In this document: in pieces, positions 57,215 to 64,000 of the stretch
Layout of the letters: every line of letters begins with the position of its first letter
How positions within the stretch are numbered: the stretch's first letter is position 1
NCBI RefSeq assembly: GCF_007992715.1
Contig: NZ_BKAU01000002.1
Span: 1 to 64,000, forward strand
Source: Chitinophaga cymbidii
Lineage (GTDB): Bacteria > Bacteroidota > Bacteroidia > Chitinophagales > Chitinophagaceae
Length of the DNA stretch: 64,000 bases
Reading direction: 5' to 3'
Position numbers and translations under genes: made by a program
Notes under the pieces: generated by a model
What the model saw: the letters and a program-made list of their open reading frames with translations, nothing else
Database searches by the model: none
What the model was told of the DNA's origin: nothing

Positions 57215-58519
57215 ATGATTGCTCTCTGCTGGCTCCGCCGCGATCTCCGGCTGAACGACCAGGCCGCTTTGTACCACGCGCTGCGCAGCGGCTTCCCGGT
57301 TGTGCCGGTATTCGTTTTCGATACGAACATCCTCGATGATCTGGAAGATAAAGCAGACAGGCGTTTGCAGTTCATCCACGATGCGCTGGAAAATATACAG
57401 TTGCAGTTGAAGCCGCTGAAAAGTACGCTGGACGTGTTTTCCGGAACGCCGGAAGCTGCATTCCGCCATTGGATGCAAAAATATCCGCTGAAAGCCGTCT
57501 ACACCAATCATGACTACGAACCCTATGCCCGCAACCGCGATGCCGCCGTGGCAAAGCTCCTGGAAGCCGGCGGAATTTCCTTTCACAGCTATAAAGACCA
57601 GGTCATCTTCGAACAAAACGAAGTGGTAAAGGATAACGGTGAACCCTACACGGTGTTTACGCCTTACAGCAAAAAATGGCTGTCCAAGCTGGATGACAGG
57701 CACCTGCGCTCATATCCCACGGAAGAATACCATACCGTTTTTTATCAGCAGGAAGTGATCCCGGTTCCGTCCCTGCGATCGATCGGGTTTGAGGAAACGG
57801 TGCGTAATTTCCCGGACAGTACGCCGGAGGATGCGTTGATCAGGCATTACGACAAAACCCGCGACTACCCCGCGGAACAAGGCACCTCGCGCCTCGGGGT
57901 GCATCTGCGTTTTGGCACCATCAGCATCCGCGCACTGGCGCGGAAAGCGCGGCAGCTGAATCAAACCTACCTGAAAGAACTGATCTGGCGGGAGTTCTAT
58001 CAGATGATACTATCGCATTTCCCGCATTTGGTGCACCGCTCTTTCCGGCCGGCGTATGATGCCATTCAATGGCGGAACAATGAAGAAGAATTTGCGCGCT
58101 GGTGCAGGGGAGCAACCGGTTACCCGATCGTGGACGCGGGTATGCGGGAGCTGAATGCCACGGGTTTTATGCATAACCGCGTCCGCATGATCACGGCCAG
58201 TTTTTTAACAAAGCATTTGCTGACCGACTGGCGGTGGGGAGAAGCGTACTTTGCGCAAAAGCTGCTGGATTACGAGCTGGCGTCCAACAACGGCAACTGG
58301 CAATGGGCAGCCGGCAGCGGATGTGATGCGGCGCCTTATTTCAGGGTGTTCAACCCGGCTTTGCAAACGGAGAAATTCGATAAAGGGCTGGAATATGTGC
58401 GCCGCTGGGTGCCGGAGATGGACGAGCCGGCTTATATGTCATCCGCCATTATAGCGCATGATGCAGCGCGGCAGCGGGCGCTGGAAGTGTATGGGAAGGC
58501 ATTGAAAAATGAAGGCTGA
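57215..58519 (+). CDS. Deoxyribodipyrimidine photolyase (class I)
   Basis: The 434-residue flavoprotein uses light to split pyrimidine dimers in DNA. The N-terminal alpha/beta antenna domain begins LCWLRRDLRLNDQAALYHAL. The FAD domain contains WREFYQMILSHFPH near residue 255, WCRGATGYPIVDAGMRELNATGFMHNRVRMI near 297 and ASNNGNWQWAAG near 355, with tryptophans in the positions used for electron transfer. It resembles class I CPD photolyases more than plant cryptochromes. It starts 10 bp after the aminotransferase gene. Confidence 0.95.
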   Translation: MIALCWLRRDLRLNDQAALYHALRSGFPVVPVFVFDTNILDDLEDKADRRLQFIHDALENIQLQLKPLKSTLDVFSGTPEAAFRHWMQKYPLKAVYTNHDYEPYARNRDAAVAKLLEAGGISFHSYKDQVIFEQNEVVKDNGEPYTVFTPYSKKWLSKLDDRHLRSYPTEEYHTVFYQQEVIPVPSLRSIGFEETVRNFPDSTPEDALIRHYDKTRDYPAEQGTSRLGVHLRFGTISIRALARKARQLNQTYLKELIWREFYQMILSHFPHLVHRSFRPAYDAIQWRNNEEEFARWCRGATGYPIVDAGMRELNATGFMHNRVRMITASFLTKHLLTDWRWGEAYFAQKLLDYELASNNGNWQWAAGSGCDAAPYFRVFNPALQTEKFDKGLEYVRRWVPEMDEPAYMSSAIIAHDAARQRALEVYGKALKNEG

Positions 58520-58525
58520 CGCCAT

Positions 58526-58560
58526 AAAAAGGGGGCTGACCATTATCTTTGGTCAGCCCC
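58526..58560 (-). terminator. Terminator of the lipoprotein operon
   Basis: An 11-bp stem (58532-58542 with 58550-58560) with 7-nt loop is followed on the minus strand by T5 (58530-58526). It lies 21 bp downstream of the last lipoprotein gene and close to the convergent photolyase stop. Confidence 0.88.
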
Positions 58561-58581
58561 GGTACAGCAACGTCCGGGTTA

Positions 58582-59307
58582 TCAGGGTGTCAGTTGCTGA
58601 TAGCGGAAGTTATAGTACGGGAATGATCCGCCTGTTACTCCGTTTTGATAGATAGAAGTGATCTCGAATTTGAAGATAGTAGTGCCGCTCTTCCAAAGCA
58701 TCGTTCTGTCTGTTACGGGTTCCACCGTATGATCATCCCAGAAATAGATATACCATCCCGCGCCGTTCGCGAAAGCTTCAACAGCAGAAGGTATCGGGTT
58801 GCCGAGCAAGCTGATTACATCGTCCATGCCAATGAACCCGCTGCCGGAGGCAGAGGGCTGCGGTGTATTGGCGGAAGTCCAGTCGCCGTAAGACACGGAG
58901 CTGAACGGCTCATCGATGAAACGTATTTCGCTGCCGGTTTTAGCAGAGATATCACCGGTAGCTACCCCGCTGAATTTAATGGAATGCGCGCCGGGGTTGC
59001 CCGCGTCATTGTTCGGGAAATCCCAGTAGAAATTGCCGTCTGCAGGCTGGCCGGGGCCGGAAGTGTAAGCCTGCCTGAAGTTCTTCACGGTATAGATACC
59101 GCCGTTATTATAGATTTTGCCTTGTGAACCGTTATTGCTCAATGTTGCGCTGTCGCCGTTCGGGATTGTCAGAGAAAGGGCGTCTTCAATGGTTATCTTT
59201 CTTTCACCGGCAACGATGTCGTCATTATTCTTGGAGCAGGACGCGAAGAACAACAACGCACCGGAACAAATGGTCAGCGCCGATTGGGTGAGGATGTTTC
59301 TTTTCAT
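58582..59307 (-). CDS. Lipoprotein of unknown function (HmuY-operon gene 4)
   Basis: The 241-residue protein has a signal sequence with lipobox FFASC (Cys24) and a mature beta-rich domain without a recognised family. Its C-terminus (TTIFKFEITSIYQNGVTGG, then YYNFRYQQLTP) faintly recalls the last strands of HmuY-type proteins, but no heme ligands can be assigned. It is the last gene of the four-gene minus-strand lipoprotein operon and is followed by a terminator. Confidence 0.75.
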   Translation of the reverse strand: MKRNILTQSALTICSGALLFFASCSKNNDDIVAGERKITIEDALSLTIPNGDSATLSNNGSQGKIYNNGGIYTVKNFRQAYTSGPGQPADGNFYWDFPNNDAGNPGAHSIKFSGVATGDISAKTGSEIRFIDEPFSSVSYGDWTSANTPQPSASGSGFIGMDDVISLLGNPIPSAVEAFANGAGWYIYFWDDHTVEPVTDRTMLWKSGTTIFKFEITSIYQNGVTGGSFPYYNFRYQQLTP

Positions 59308-59376
59308 AAAAAGGATTTAATGAATGTGATAAACAAAGGGTTTAGACGTTGCTGAATGCTATGAATAAATAAGGTT

Positions 59377-60414
59377 TTACTCGGTAACGGTAAGCGTGAG
59401 GCTGCCATCAAAAGGCGCATTAAGCGGTAAGGTCACTTTGGGCGGATCGTACCAGCTCCAGCTGCTGAAATAGTCGGAGGTGCGCAGGGCGATGTTCACG
59501 CTGCCGGCGGTATACGATCCTATCTCGCGCGTACCAAGGGGGAAACTGGCCGGCACACGGTAGGTGGCCGCCGTTGCCGTATAAGACACCAGTTCCAGGG
59601 TAGCCAGCTCGCTTTCGTTGCCGTTGGCATCGTAGGTGTGAACAACCGCTTCCTTCATTTCAAAGAACCCCGAGCCGGTAAACGTGATCTCCCCGCCGCG
59701 TTTTACCGCGATGGATGTGGTCAGCGGATCGGCCGTTCCTTTCAGGGAAGCCGGGTAGACGATGCCAAAAACGTAATTCGCGGAAATGACGGTTTGCGTA
59801 CCGCTGACGATCCTGATCTTGTGACCGCCCATTTTGAATGTATTATTATCGGGCACTGTTACCACCATGTCGTGATCGCCTTCCGTAAAGCTGATCTCCA
59901 GCTGGTGTTCGGTATCCGTGCTGTCTATGATATAGAAGCTGGTAACGGCCGGGTCGGGGATCACATAGCGGAGGTAAGTGCCGTTGGGGAACGTATAGCT
60001 GCCTCCTTTTTCCACGAGGTAAGTGAGGTATTCCGCTTCGGCAAGCTGGATCGGTGGCTGGTTGATCACTACTTTCAGAAAGTAATCTTTTACATCGCCG
60101 TTCTGCGCTTTAACACTGTATTTCGCGCCGGTCACAAAATCTGTTTCAGCGCCGGAAGCCGGTGTTACGGTGGCATTTTCAGATACGGTGATCTCCGGCC
60201 TGATCTTTTCCGGTTTGTCGATATACGACGGCCAGTAAACAATAATGCTGTCGCCTGATATCGCGGCGTTGATCGTTTCATCGCCGGCGGTGATTTGCAG
60301 GGATTGTATGTCGTTATACGGATAGGGTGCGTATGCTGTTTCTTTTTTGCAGGAAGCGGCGGCCAGCAGGCCAATGCCCAGCAAAGCGAAGCTGATGGAT
60401 TTATAAGCGTTCAT
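59377..60414 (-). CDS. DUF5018-like lipoprotein with IPT/TIG-like C-terminus
   Basis: The 345-residue lipoprotein (lipobox LAAASC, Cys22) has an N-terminal beta domain with the pattern EITVSENATVTPASGAETDF and YSVKAQNGDVKDYFLKV, characteristic of DUF5018-like surface modules, then an Ig-like region with ITFTGSGFFEMKEAVVH near residue 260. It is similar in design to the gene just upstream. ATG 60414 is chosen; the longer frame overlaps that gene. The role may be ligand binding at the cell surface. Confidence 0.78.
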   Translation of the reverse strand: MNAYKSISFALLGIGLLAAASCKKETAYAPYPYNDIQSLQITAGDETINAAISGDSIIVYWPSYIDKPEKIRPEITVSENATVTPASGAETDFVTGAKYSVKAQNGDVKDYFLKVVINQPPIQLAEAEYLTYLVEKGGSYTFPNGTYLRYVIPDPAVTSFYIIDSTDTEHQLEISFTEGDHDMVVTVPDNNTFKMGGHKIRIVSGTQTVISANYVFGIVYPASLKGTADPLTTSIAVKRGGEITFTGSGFFEMKEAVVHTYDANGNESELATLELVSYTATAATYRVPASFPLGTREIGSYTAGSVNIALRTSDYFSSWSWYDPPKVTLPLNAPFDGSLTLTVTE

Positions 60415-60421
60415 GTAATAA

Positions 60422-61150
60422 TCAGGTTTTGGTGATCTGGATGGGATATTGTGTGATAGCCTGGCGCGCATAGTTATACACCCTTATGCGGAACGTCTTC
60501 GAAGTTTCAAAGCTGTTGAACAGGTCCTGGTCATTTCTGCTGAGGTTGATATTCAGGCTTTGCGTGTCGTTGAAGTTATTCGTCGCAATGCCCAGGGGAT
60601 AAATATTACCCTCATCATCCACCATTTCCATCTTCATCAACTGCCGGTTTTCACTGAACCCGGAACCCTGCAGCGTTATGCGGAGGCTCAGCGTGGTGGA
60701 GCGCACGTTGTAATTCCTGATGCTCTCGGCCGTAGACAGCTCCTCCAATACAACGGGCGGCTGCTGTACGGTGATGTTCAGCGTGTATGTTTTTTTGCTG
60801 CCGTCTTTCCCGGTTACGATGTATTTGATCTCGCGGCCGTTCCGGAATACGTCCAGCAGGTCTTCCACCAGGGTGCCGCTGGCGGGGGACACGGTGGCGC
60901 CGGTGGAAACGGTGATCTCCGGCTCCAGTGTCAACAGTTGCAGGTAAAATGGCAGATATACGGTAATGCTGCTGTCCTCATCATTGATCGTACCAATGAT
61001 CGGGTCGCCCTGCACGTTCACGATCTTATATTCCAGCATTCTGCTCTGGGAGCGCTCCGGAGGGGCAATGGTATCGGTTTTTGTACAGGCTGTTATCAGC
61101 AATGCAGCGATGCAGCATGCTGACAGCAGGGGGCGTAGATGTTTGTTCAT
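60422..61150 (-). CDS. DUF5018-like lipoprotein
   Basis: The 242-residue lipoprotein (lipobox LITAC, Cys22) shares with the next gene the segment EITVSTGATVSPASG and KYIVTGKDGSKKTYTLNITVQQPP near residues 75-130, here followed by an IPT-like beta domain (LRITLQGSGFSENRQLMKM). It starts 8 bp after the HmuY-like gene. No enzyme motif is present. Confidence 0.78.
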   Translation of the reverse strand: MNKHLRPLLSACCIAALLITACTKTDTIAPPERSQSRMLEYKIVNVQGDPIIGTINDEDSSITVYLPFYLQLLTLEPEITVSTGATVSPASGTLVEDLLDVFRNGREIKYIVTGKDGSKKTYTLNITVQQPPVVLEELSTAESIRNYNVRSTTLSLRITLQGSGFSENRQLMKMEMVDDEGNIYPLGIATNNFNDTQSLNINLSRNDQDLFNSFETSKTFRIRVYNYARQAITQYPIQITKT

Positions 61151-61158
61151 TGTGCTGT

Positions 61159-61929
61159 TTATTGTTTGATATCAAGGTTTTTGCCGCCTTCTTTATTGAT
61201 GGCATATGTGAAGGTTACAAAGCCTGGTTTGTTGTCGCGGTCAGGGTCCGCTGGATTGTCCTTGTAAATATTTTCGATCATCACTTTAGCATAATTGCCT
61301 TTATGCGTTTTGACGATCATGACGCGGGGCATGGTGTACACCACGTGCGCCTTTTTAGGATTGTCGGGATAAAGCGAACCGTAGAAGTCATAATATCCCC
61401 ATCCGTCCTGATCGCCCTGGAAGTGATCGAGGCCGATGTCGCGGGTGCGGAACCTGCTTTCATCCACTGTTTTCACCGCCGCAAAAGCCACGGGGAATAA
61501 TGATTGGGGGATGGGAAGGGTATGCGGTTTGAAATTCGTGGTGTCATAGTATTGCGCATCGAATTCCCGGTCTGTCACCAGGTAGATCTGCGCTTTACCC
61601 GGACCGCCATACCCCGGCGAGCCTTGTGCGGCGCCGTTGTTCGGAAAAACGCTGCTGTTATAAATACCGTAGAAAACGATATCCCAGTTGCCGGTCTGCC
61701 GCTGTGATTCGGGCACTACTTTGTTCTCTTCCAGGCTGTAGTACATGGAAACGGCGTTGCCGGAGGAATTGGCGGTGGTGTCTGCTACCAGGTTCACTAC
61801 GCGGTAAACGCCGGTCTTCACGCCGGAAGGCTCCGGTTCAACGGGCGTGTCATTGGGGCCGGAACCTTTTGAACAGGCTGTCAGCAACAGGAGGGAAAGC
61901 GGAAATATCCAACAATGTTTTTTTTGCAT
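61159..61929 (-). CDS. HmuY-like heme-binding lipoprotein
   Basis: The 256-residue lipoprotein (lipobox LLTACSK, Cys19) has the HmuY fold pattern: SGNAVSMYYSLEENKVV near 57, QTGNWDIVFYGIYNSSVF near 75, and the closing strands YAKVMIENIYKD and KPGFVTFTYAIN near residues 218-245. HmuY of Porphyromonas binds heme and passes it to a TonB-dependent receptor; here no receptor gene is adjacent. Gene one of a four-gene lipoprotein operon, it lies 12 bp downstream of a near-perfect dyad. ATG 61929 is preferred to a GTG at 61956 inside that dyad. Confidence 0.82.
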   Translation of the reverse strand: MQKKHCWIFPLSLLLLTACSKGSGPNDTPVEPEPSGVKTGVYRVVNLVADTTANSSGNAVSMYYSLEENKVVPESQRQTGNWDIVFYGIYNSSVFPNNGAAQGSPGYGGPGKAQIYLVTDREFDAQYYDTTNFKPHTLPIPQSLFPVAFAAVKTVDESRFRTRDIGLDHFQGDQDGWGYYDFYGSLYPDNPKKAHVVYTMPRVMIVKTHKGNYAKVMIENIYKDNPADPDRDNKPGFVTFTYAINKEGGKNLDIKQ

Positions 61930-61940
61930 TTCTAGGTCAG

Positions 61941-61963
61941 TTTGTGAATGGTTCACAAAATTG
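61941..61963 (-). promoter_or_regulatory. Dyad and -7 element upstream of the HmuY-like operon
   Basis: TTTGTGAA (61941-61948), TGG, TTCACAAA (61952-61959) is a 19-bp perfect inverted repeat. It overlaps CAATTTTG (minus strand, 61963-61956), a -7-like element with one mismatch, so it is well placed as a repressor operator. Confidence 0.55.
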
Positions 61964-62185
61964 CATACATAAGCCGACCACTAAGGGAGAAATGCAAACC
62001 ATAGCGGGAAACCGGATGTTAATCTCCGTTTGGGGTAAATGAAGTTCGGGTTTTGGTAAACAGTATGTTGACGCTTGGCTGATGATTTCCTCATTGGCTG
62101 CATGGAAGCAGCCGCGTTCCAGCTACCGGAAATGGGGCGGAAGTATGCAATGGGCGGGCAATGCCGCAGACGTAGCATTGATATC
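61964..62185. other. Spacer between the lipoprotein operon and mqnD
   Basis: This 222-bp region lies upstream of the HmuY-like gene and downstream of mqnD. I found no ORF, RNA gene or clear terminator for mqnD in it. Confidence 0.4.
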
Positions 62186-62980
62186 TCATACAGGCTGCCC
62201 GCTCATCTCTTTCAGTTTGGCGATGGCCGTCCAGCCTTCTTTTCCGAGGTCGAGGCTGAATTCGTTCACATACAGATCGATATGCTGACGCATGACCGCT
62301 TCATCCATCTCCTGCGCATGTGCCTTTACGTAAGGCGATAGTGCGGGATATTGCGCGAACGCATGTTGCAGGCTTTGATGGATCAGCCCGTCTACTTGCT
62401 GGCGGACGTTTTCGGGAATGTCTTTTCGGATGAAGATGCCGCCGAGCGGAATGGGTTGTCCCGTTCTGGATTCCCAGAATTCGCCGAGGTCGATCAGCTT
62501 TACCAATCCTTTTTGCTGATAGGTGAACCGGTTTTCGTGGATGATCACGCCGGCGTCTGCATCGCCGTTCAGCACTGCCTGTTCGATGTCGGAGAAGATC
62601 ATGATCTTTTTATTGACGGCGCCGGGGAAGGCGATGCTGAAAAGGAGGTTGGCGGTGGTATTTTCTCCGGGGATGGCGATGGTGAGGTTTTTTACGTCGG
62701 CAAGCGGGATGTCTTTCCGTGCGATGAGCAGGGGGCCGCAGCCTCTGCCCAGGGCGCTGCCGCTGTTGAGCAGTTCATATTGGTCCGCTACTTTCAGTCC
62801 GGCCGCGAAGCTGAGCTTGGTGATGGCGAGCTTTCCCTGCATGGCCCACTGGTTGAGCGTTTCCACGTCTTCCAGTTGTGCATCGAAGTGGAGATCGCCG
62901 GTGTTGATCTTTTTGTTGACGAGTGCGTCGAAGATGAAGGTGTCGTTCGGGCAGGGAGAGAATCCTAGTGTGAGGTGCAT
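62186..62980 (-). CDS. mqnD: 1,4-dihydroxy-6-naphthoate synthase
   Basis: MqnD converts cyclic dehypoxanthine futalosine to 1,4-dihydroxy-6-naphthoate in the futalosine route to menaquinone. The 264-residue protein has the N-terminal signature LGFSPCPNDTFIFDAL, GSALGRGCGPLLIA near residue 75, GENTTANLLF near residue 105 and GVIIHENRFTY near 145. It lies 11 bp downstream of mqnB on the same strand. Confidence 0.95.
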   Translation of the reverse strand: MHLTLGFSPCPNDTFIFDALVNKKINTGDLHFDAQLEDVETLNQWAMQGKLAITKLSFAAGLKVADQYELLNSGSALGRGCGPLLIARKDIPLADVKNLTIAIPGENTTANLLFSIAFPGAVNKKIMIFSDIEQAVLNGDADAGVIIHENRFTYQQKGLVKLIDLGEFWESRTGQPIPLGGIFIRKDIPENVRQQVDGLIHQSLQHAFAQYPALSPYVKAHAQEMDEAVMRQHIDLYVNEFSLDLGKEGWTAIAKLKEMSGQPV

Positions 62981-62991
62981 GTTTCCGTATT

Positions 62992-63642
62992 TTAAAGCTC
63001 CTGCAGCAGGCTGCGGAGGGTGTTATTCAGATTTTGTACAGCCAGCGGAATGTTCCACTTGCTTTTGTCCCGCACCTCTACGTAGTTGGAGATGGCGCGA
63101 AGCTGAAGGAAGGGGATGTTTTCCTGCAGGCAGCAGTAATGAAAAGCGGCGCCTTCCATGCTTTCAAGGTCAGGCTGGTATTTTTGTTCCAGCCTTGCGA
63201 TGGTGGGGGCGGAGCCGGAAACGGTGTTAACGGTCACCCCGGTGCCTTGCAGTAACCGATGAGCCCCGGCGGGGAGGCGCTGTAATGTATTGATTAAATG
63301 ATGATGTGTAAACGGCGGCATATCATACTGCCAGAGGCCAATGTCGAACAAATCCTGGTACTGACCGTTATCTTCCGCGCCAAGGTCCCCGAGCACTTCC
63401 TGCTTTACCAGCACGGTATCGCCAATCGCCCAGTCCCGCCGGAAAGACCCTGCTATCCCGGCCTGTATGGCGAGATCCGGGCGCTCCGCCGCCAGATGTT
63501 TGCCTAACTGGTAGGCCGTACTGAACATGCCGATCCCCGTGATCAGCACTTTTATCTCTTTCCCGTCTGTTCTCTCCTGTTCCAGCCAGTCCGCCAGCGG
63601 CTTTATTTCCGGCAGCGTGGCGGCGGTGATGAGTACTTTCAT
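62992..63642 (-). CDS. mqnB: Futalosine hydrolase
   Basis: MqnB removes the base from futalosine in the menaquinone pathway. The 216-residue protein has the nucleoside-phosphorylase/hydrolase fold: ITGIGMFSTAYQLGKHL near residue 34, IQAGIAGSFRRDWAIGDTVLV near residue 59, and the catalytic-region motif LESMEGAAFHYCC near residue 160, followed by RAISNYVEVRDKSKWNI. Its pairing with mqnD makes this assignment stronger than MTA/SAH nucleosidase. It is divergent from the queD gene. Confidence 0.94.
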   Translation of the reverse strand: MKVLITAATLPEIKPLADWLEQERTDGKEIKVLITGIGMFSTAYQLGKHLAAERPDLAIQAGIAGSFRRDWAIGDTVLVKQEVLGDLGAEDNGQYQDLFDIGLWQYDMPPFTHHHLINTLQRLPAGAHRLLQGTGVTVNTVSGSAPTIARLEQKYQPDLESMEGAAFHYCCLQENIPFLQLRAISNYVEVRDKSKWNIPLAVQNLNNTLRSLLQEL

Positions 63643-63688
63643 ACTGTAAAGTTAAGCCCTTCAGCCGTGTACTCTCATCGATTTAGTT

Positions 63689-63696
63689 TATTTTTG
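63689..63696 (+). promoter_or_regulatory. -7 element before queD
   Basis: TATTTTTG matches the Bacteroidota -7 consensus, 23 bp upstream of the queD start. No TTTG occurs 17-21 bp upstream. Confidence 0.45.
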
Positions 63697-63718
63697 CAGA
63701 AATTTACAGGAGTACAAA

Positions 63719-64000
63719 ATGATCTATTTAACGCGCGTGGAGCATTTTAATGCGGCACACAAGCTATTCAACCCGCAGTGGAGCAAGGAGCAGAATCTGG
63801 AAGTCTTTGGCAAATGCGCTAACGACAACTGGCATGGGCATAACTACGAACTGCATGTGACCGTCAAGGGCGAGCCGGACCCGGAAACCGGTTTCGTATT
63901 CAACGCCAAAACCTTAGGCGTGCTCATCAAGGATGTGATCGTGGAGAAGCTGGACCATAAAAACTTGAATATGGATGTGGATTTTATGAAGGACAAGTTC
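63719..64000 (+). CDS. queD: 6-carboxytetrahydropterin synthase (partial)
   Basis: The 94 codons seen start MIYLTRVEHFNAAHKLFNPQW and contain the zinc ligand HFNAAH and the GKCANDNWHGHNYEL motif, which holds the catalytic Cys and the HGH zinc ligands. This is the PTPS/QueD family: it makes 6-carboxy-tetrahydropterin for queuosine, or pterin products. The gene continues past the window end. Queuosine partners are not in the window, so QueD versus pterin synthase is not fully decided. Confidence 0.85.
   Translation, partial: MIYLTRVEHFNAAHKLFNPQWSKEQNLEVFGKCANDNWHGHNYELHVTVKGEPDPETGFVFNAKTLGVLIKDVIVEKLDHKNLNMDVDFMKDKF

Noticed and set aside
61941..61959. Crp/Fnr site before the HmuY-like operon
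   Set aside because: TGTGA and TCACA are 5 bp apart instead of 6, so it is reported only as an unknown dyad.
63643..63718. preQ1 riboswitch upstream of queD
   Set aside because: The 76-bp gap is largely used by promoters, and no H-type pseudoknot with an A-rich tail was seen.

Overview
The window is chromosomal core DNA from a member of the Bacteroidota, most likely a Chitinophagaceae (Chitinophaga-like) bacterium. This rests on several things seen in the sequence. Promoters are of the TTTG-N19-TAnnTTTG type, upstream of nuoA and the ompA-like gene. Complex I genes run nuoA to nuoN with separate nuoC and nuoD and a short NuoG. The dcw cluster has the Bacteroidota order, with an FtsL-like protein and a PASTA-bearing PBP. 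DUF4835/PorD-like, DUF4296, HmuY-like and DUF5018-like proteins are present, and menaquinone is made by the futalosine route. GC content looks moderate (about half). No species is claimed. I saw no rRNA, tRNA, CRISPR array, insertion sequence or prophage.

Layout: 1-3 kb holds an SDR oxidoreductase convergent with hisS and a low-molecular-weight tyrosine phosphatase. 3.2-8.2 kb holds a small two-helix membrane protein, a PstS-like lipoprotein and two tandem paralogous exported TPR proteins. 8.4-21.9 kb is the complete 14-gene NADH:quinone oxidoreductase operon with a strong promoter and a terminator. 22-23.3 kb is a lone MacB-type ABC permease. 23.6-24.7 kb (minus) is rpsF-rpsR-rplI. 24.9-27.7 kb is htpG and a lipoprotein esterase. 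27.7-30.5 kb (minus) is recJ and a long-chain polyprenyl diphosphate synthase. 30.7-34.4 kb is a highly expressed OmpA-like protein and a Kup potassium transporter.

34.5-50.8 kb (minus) is the whole division and cell wall (dcw) cluster, transcribed mraZ-rsmH-ftsL-ftsI-murE-mraY-murD-ftsW-murG-murC-ftsQ-ftsA-ftsZ. murF and ddl are not in it. Across a 370-bp divergent region, 51.1-58.5 kb (plus) carries bamD, rpoZ, coaBC, a DUF4835/PorD-like gene, a DUF4296 lipoprotein, scoAB, a class IV aminotransferase and a photolyase. 58.6-61.9 kb (minus) is a four-gene lipoprotein operon with an HmuY-like protein. 62.2-63.6 kb (minus) is mqnB-mqnD, and the window ends inside a 6-carboxytetrahydropterin synthase (QueD) gene.

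Functionally, mqnB, mqnD and the polyprenyl diphosphate synthase plausibly supply the menaquinone that the nuo complex reduces. The dcw cluster and bamD cover envelope growth. The less ordinary signals are regulatory or accessory: a three-unit 10-bp-period repeat upstream of mraZ that looks like a MraZ operator; a DnaA-box-like cluster next to it; four tandem hairpin units between murG and murC; three GTCA repeats at 8-bp spacing upstream of htpG; and the HmuY-like/DUF5018-like lipoprotein operon with a near-perfect dyad at its promoter and no TonB-dependent receptor beside it.
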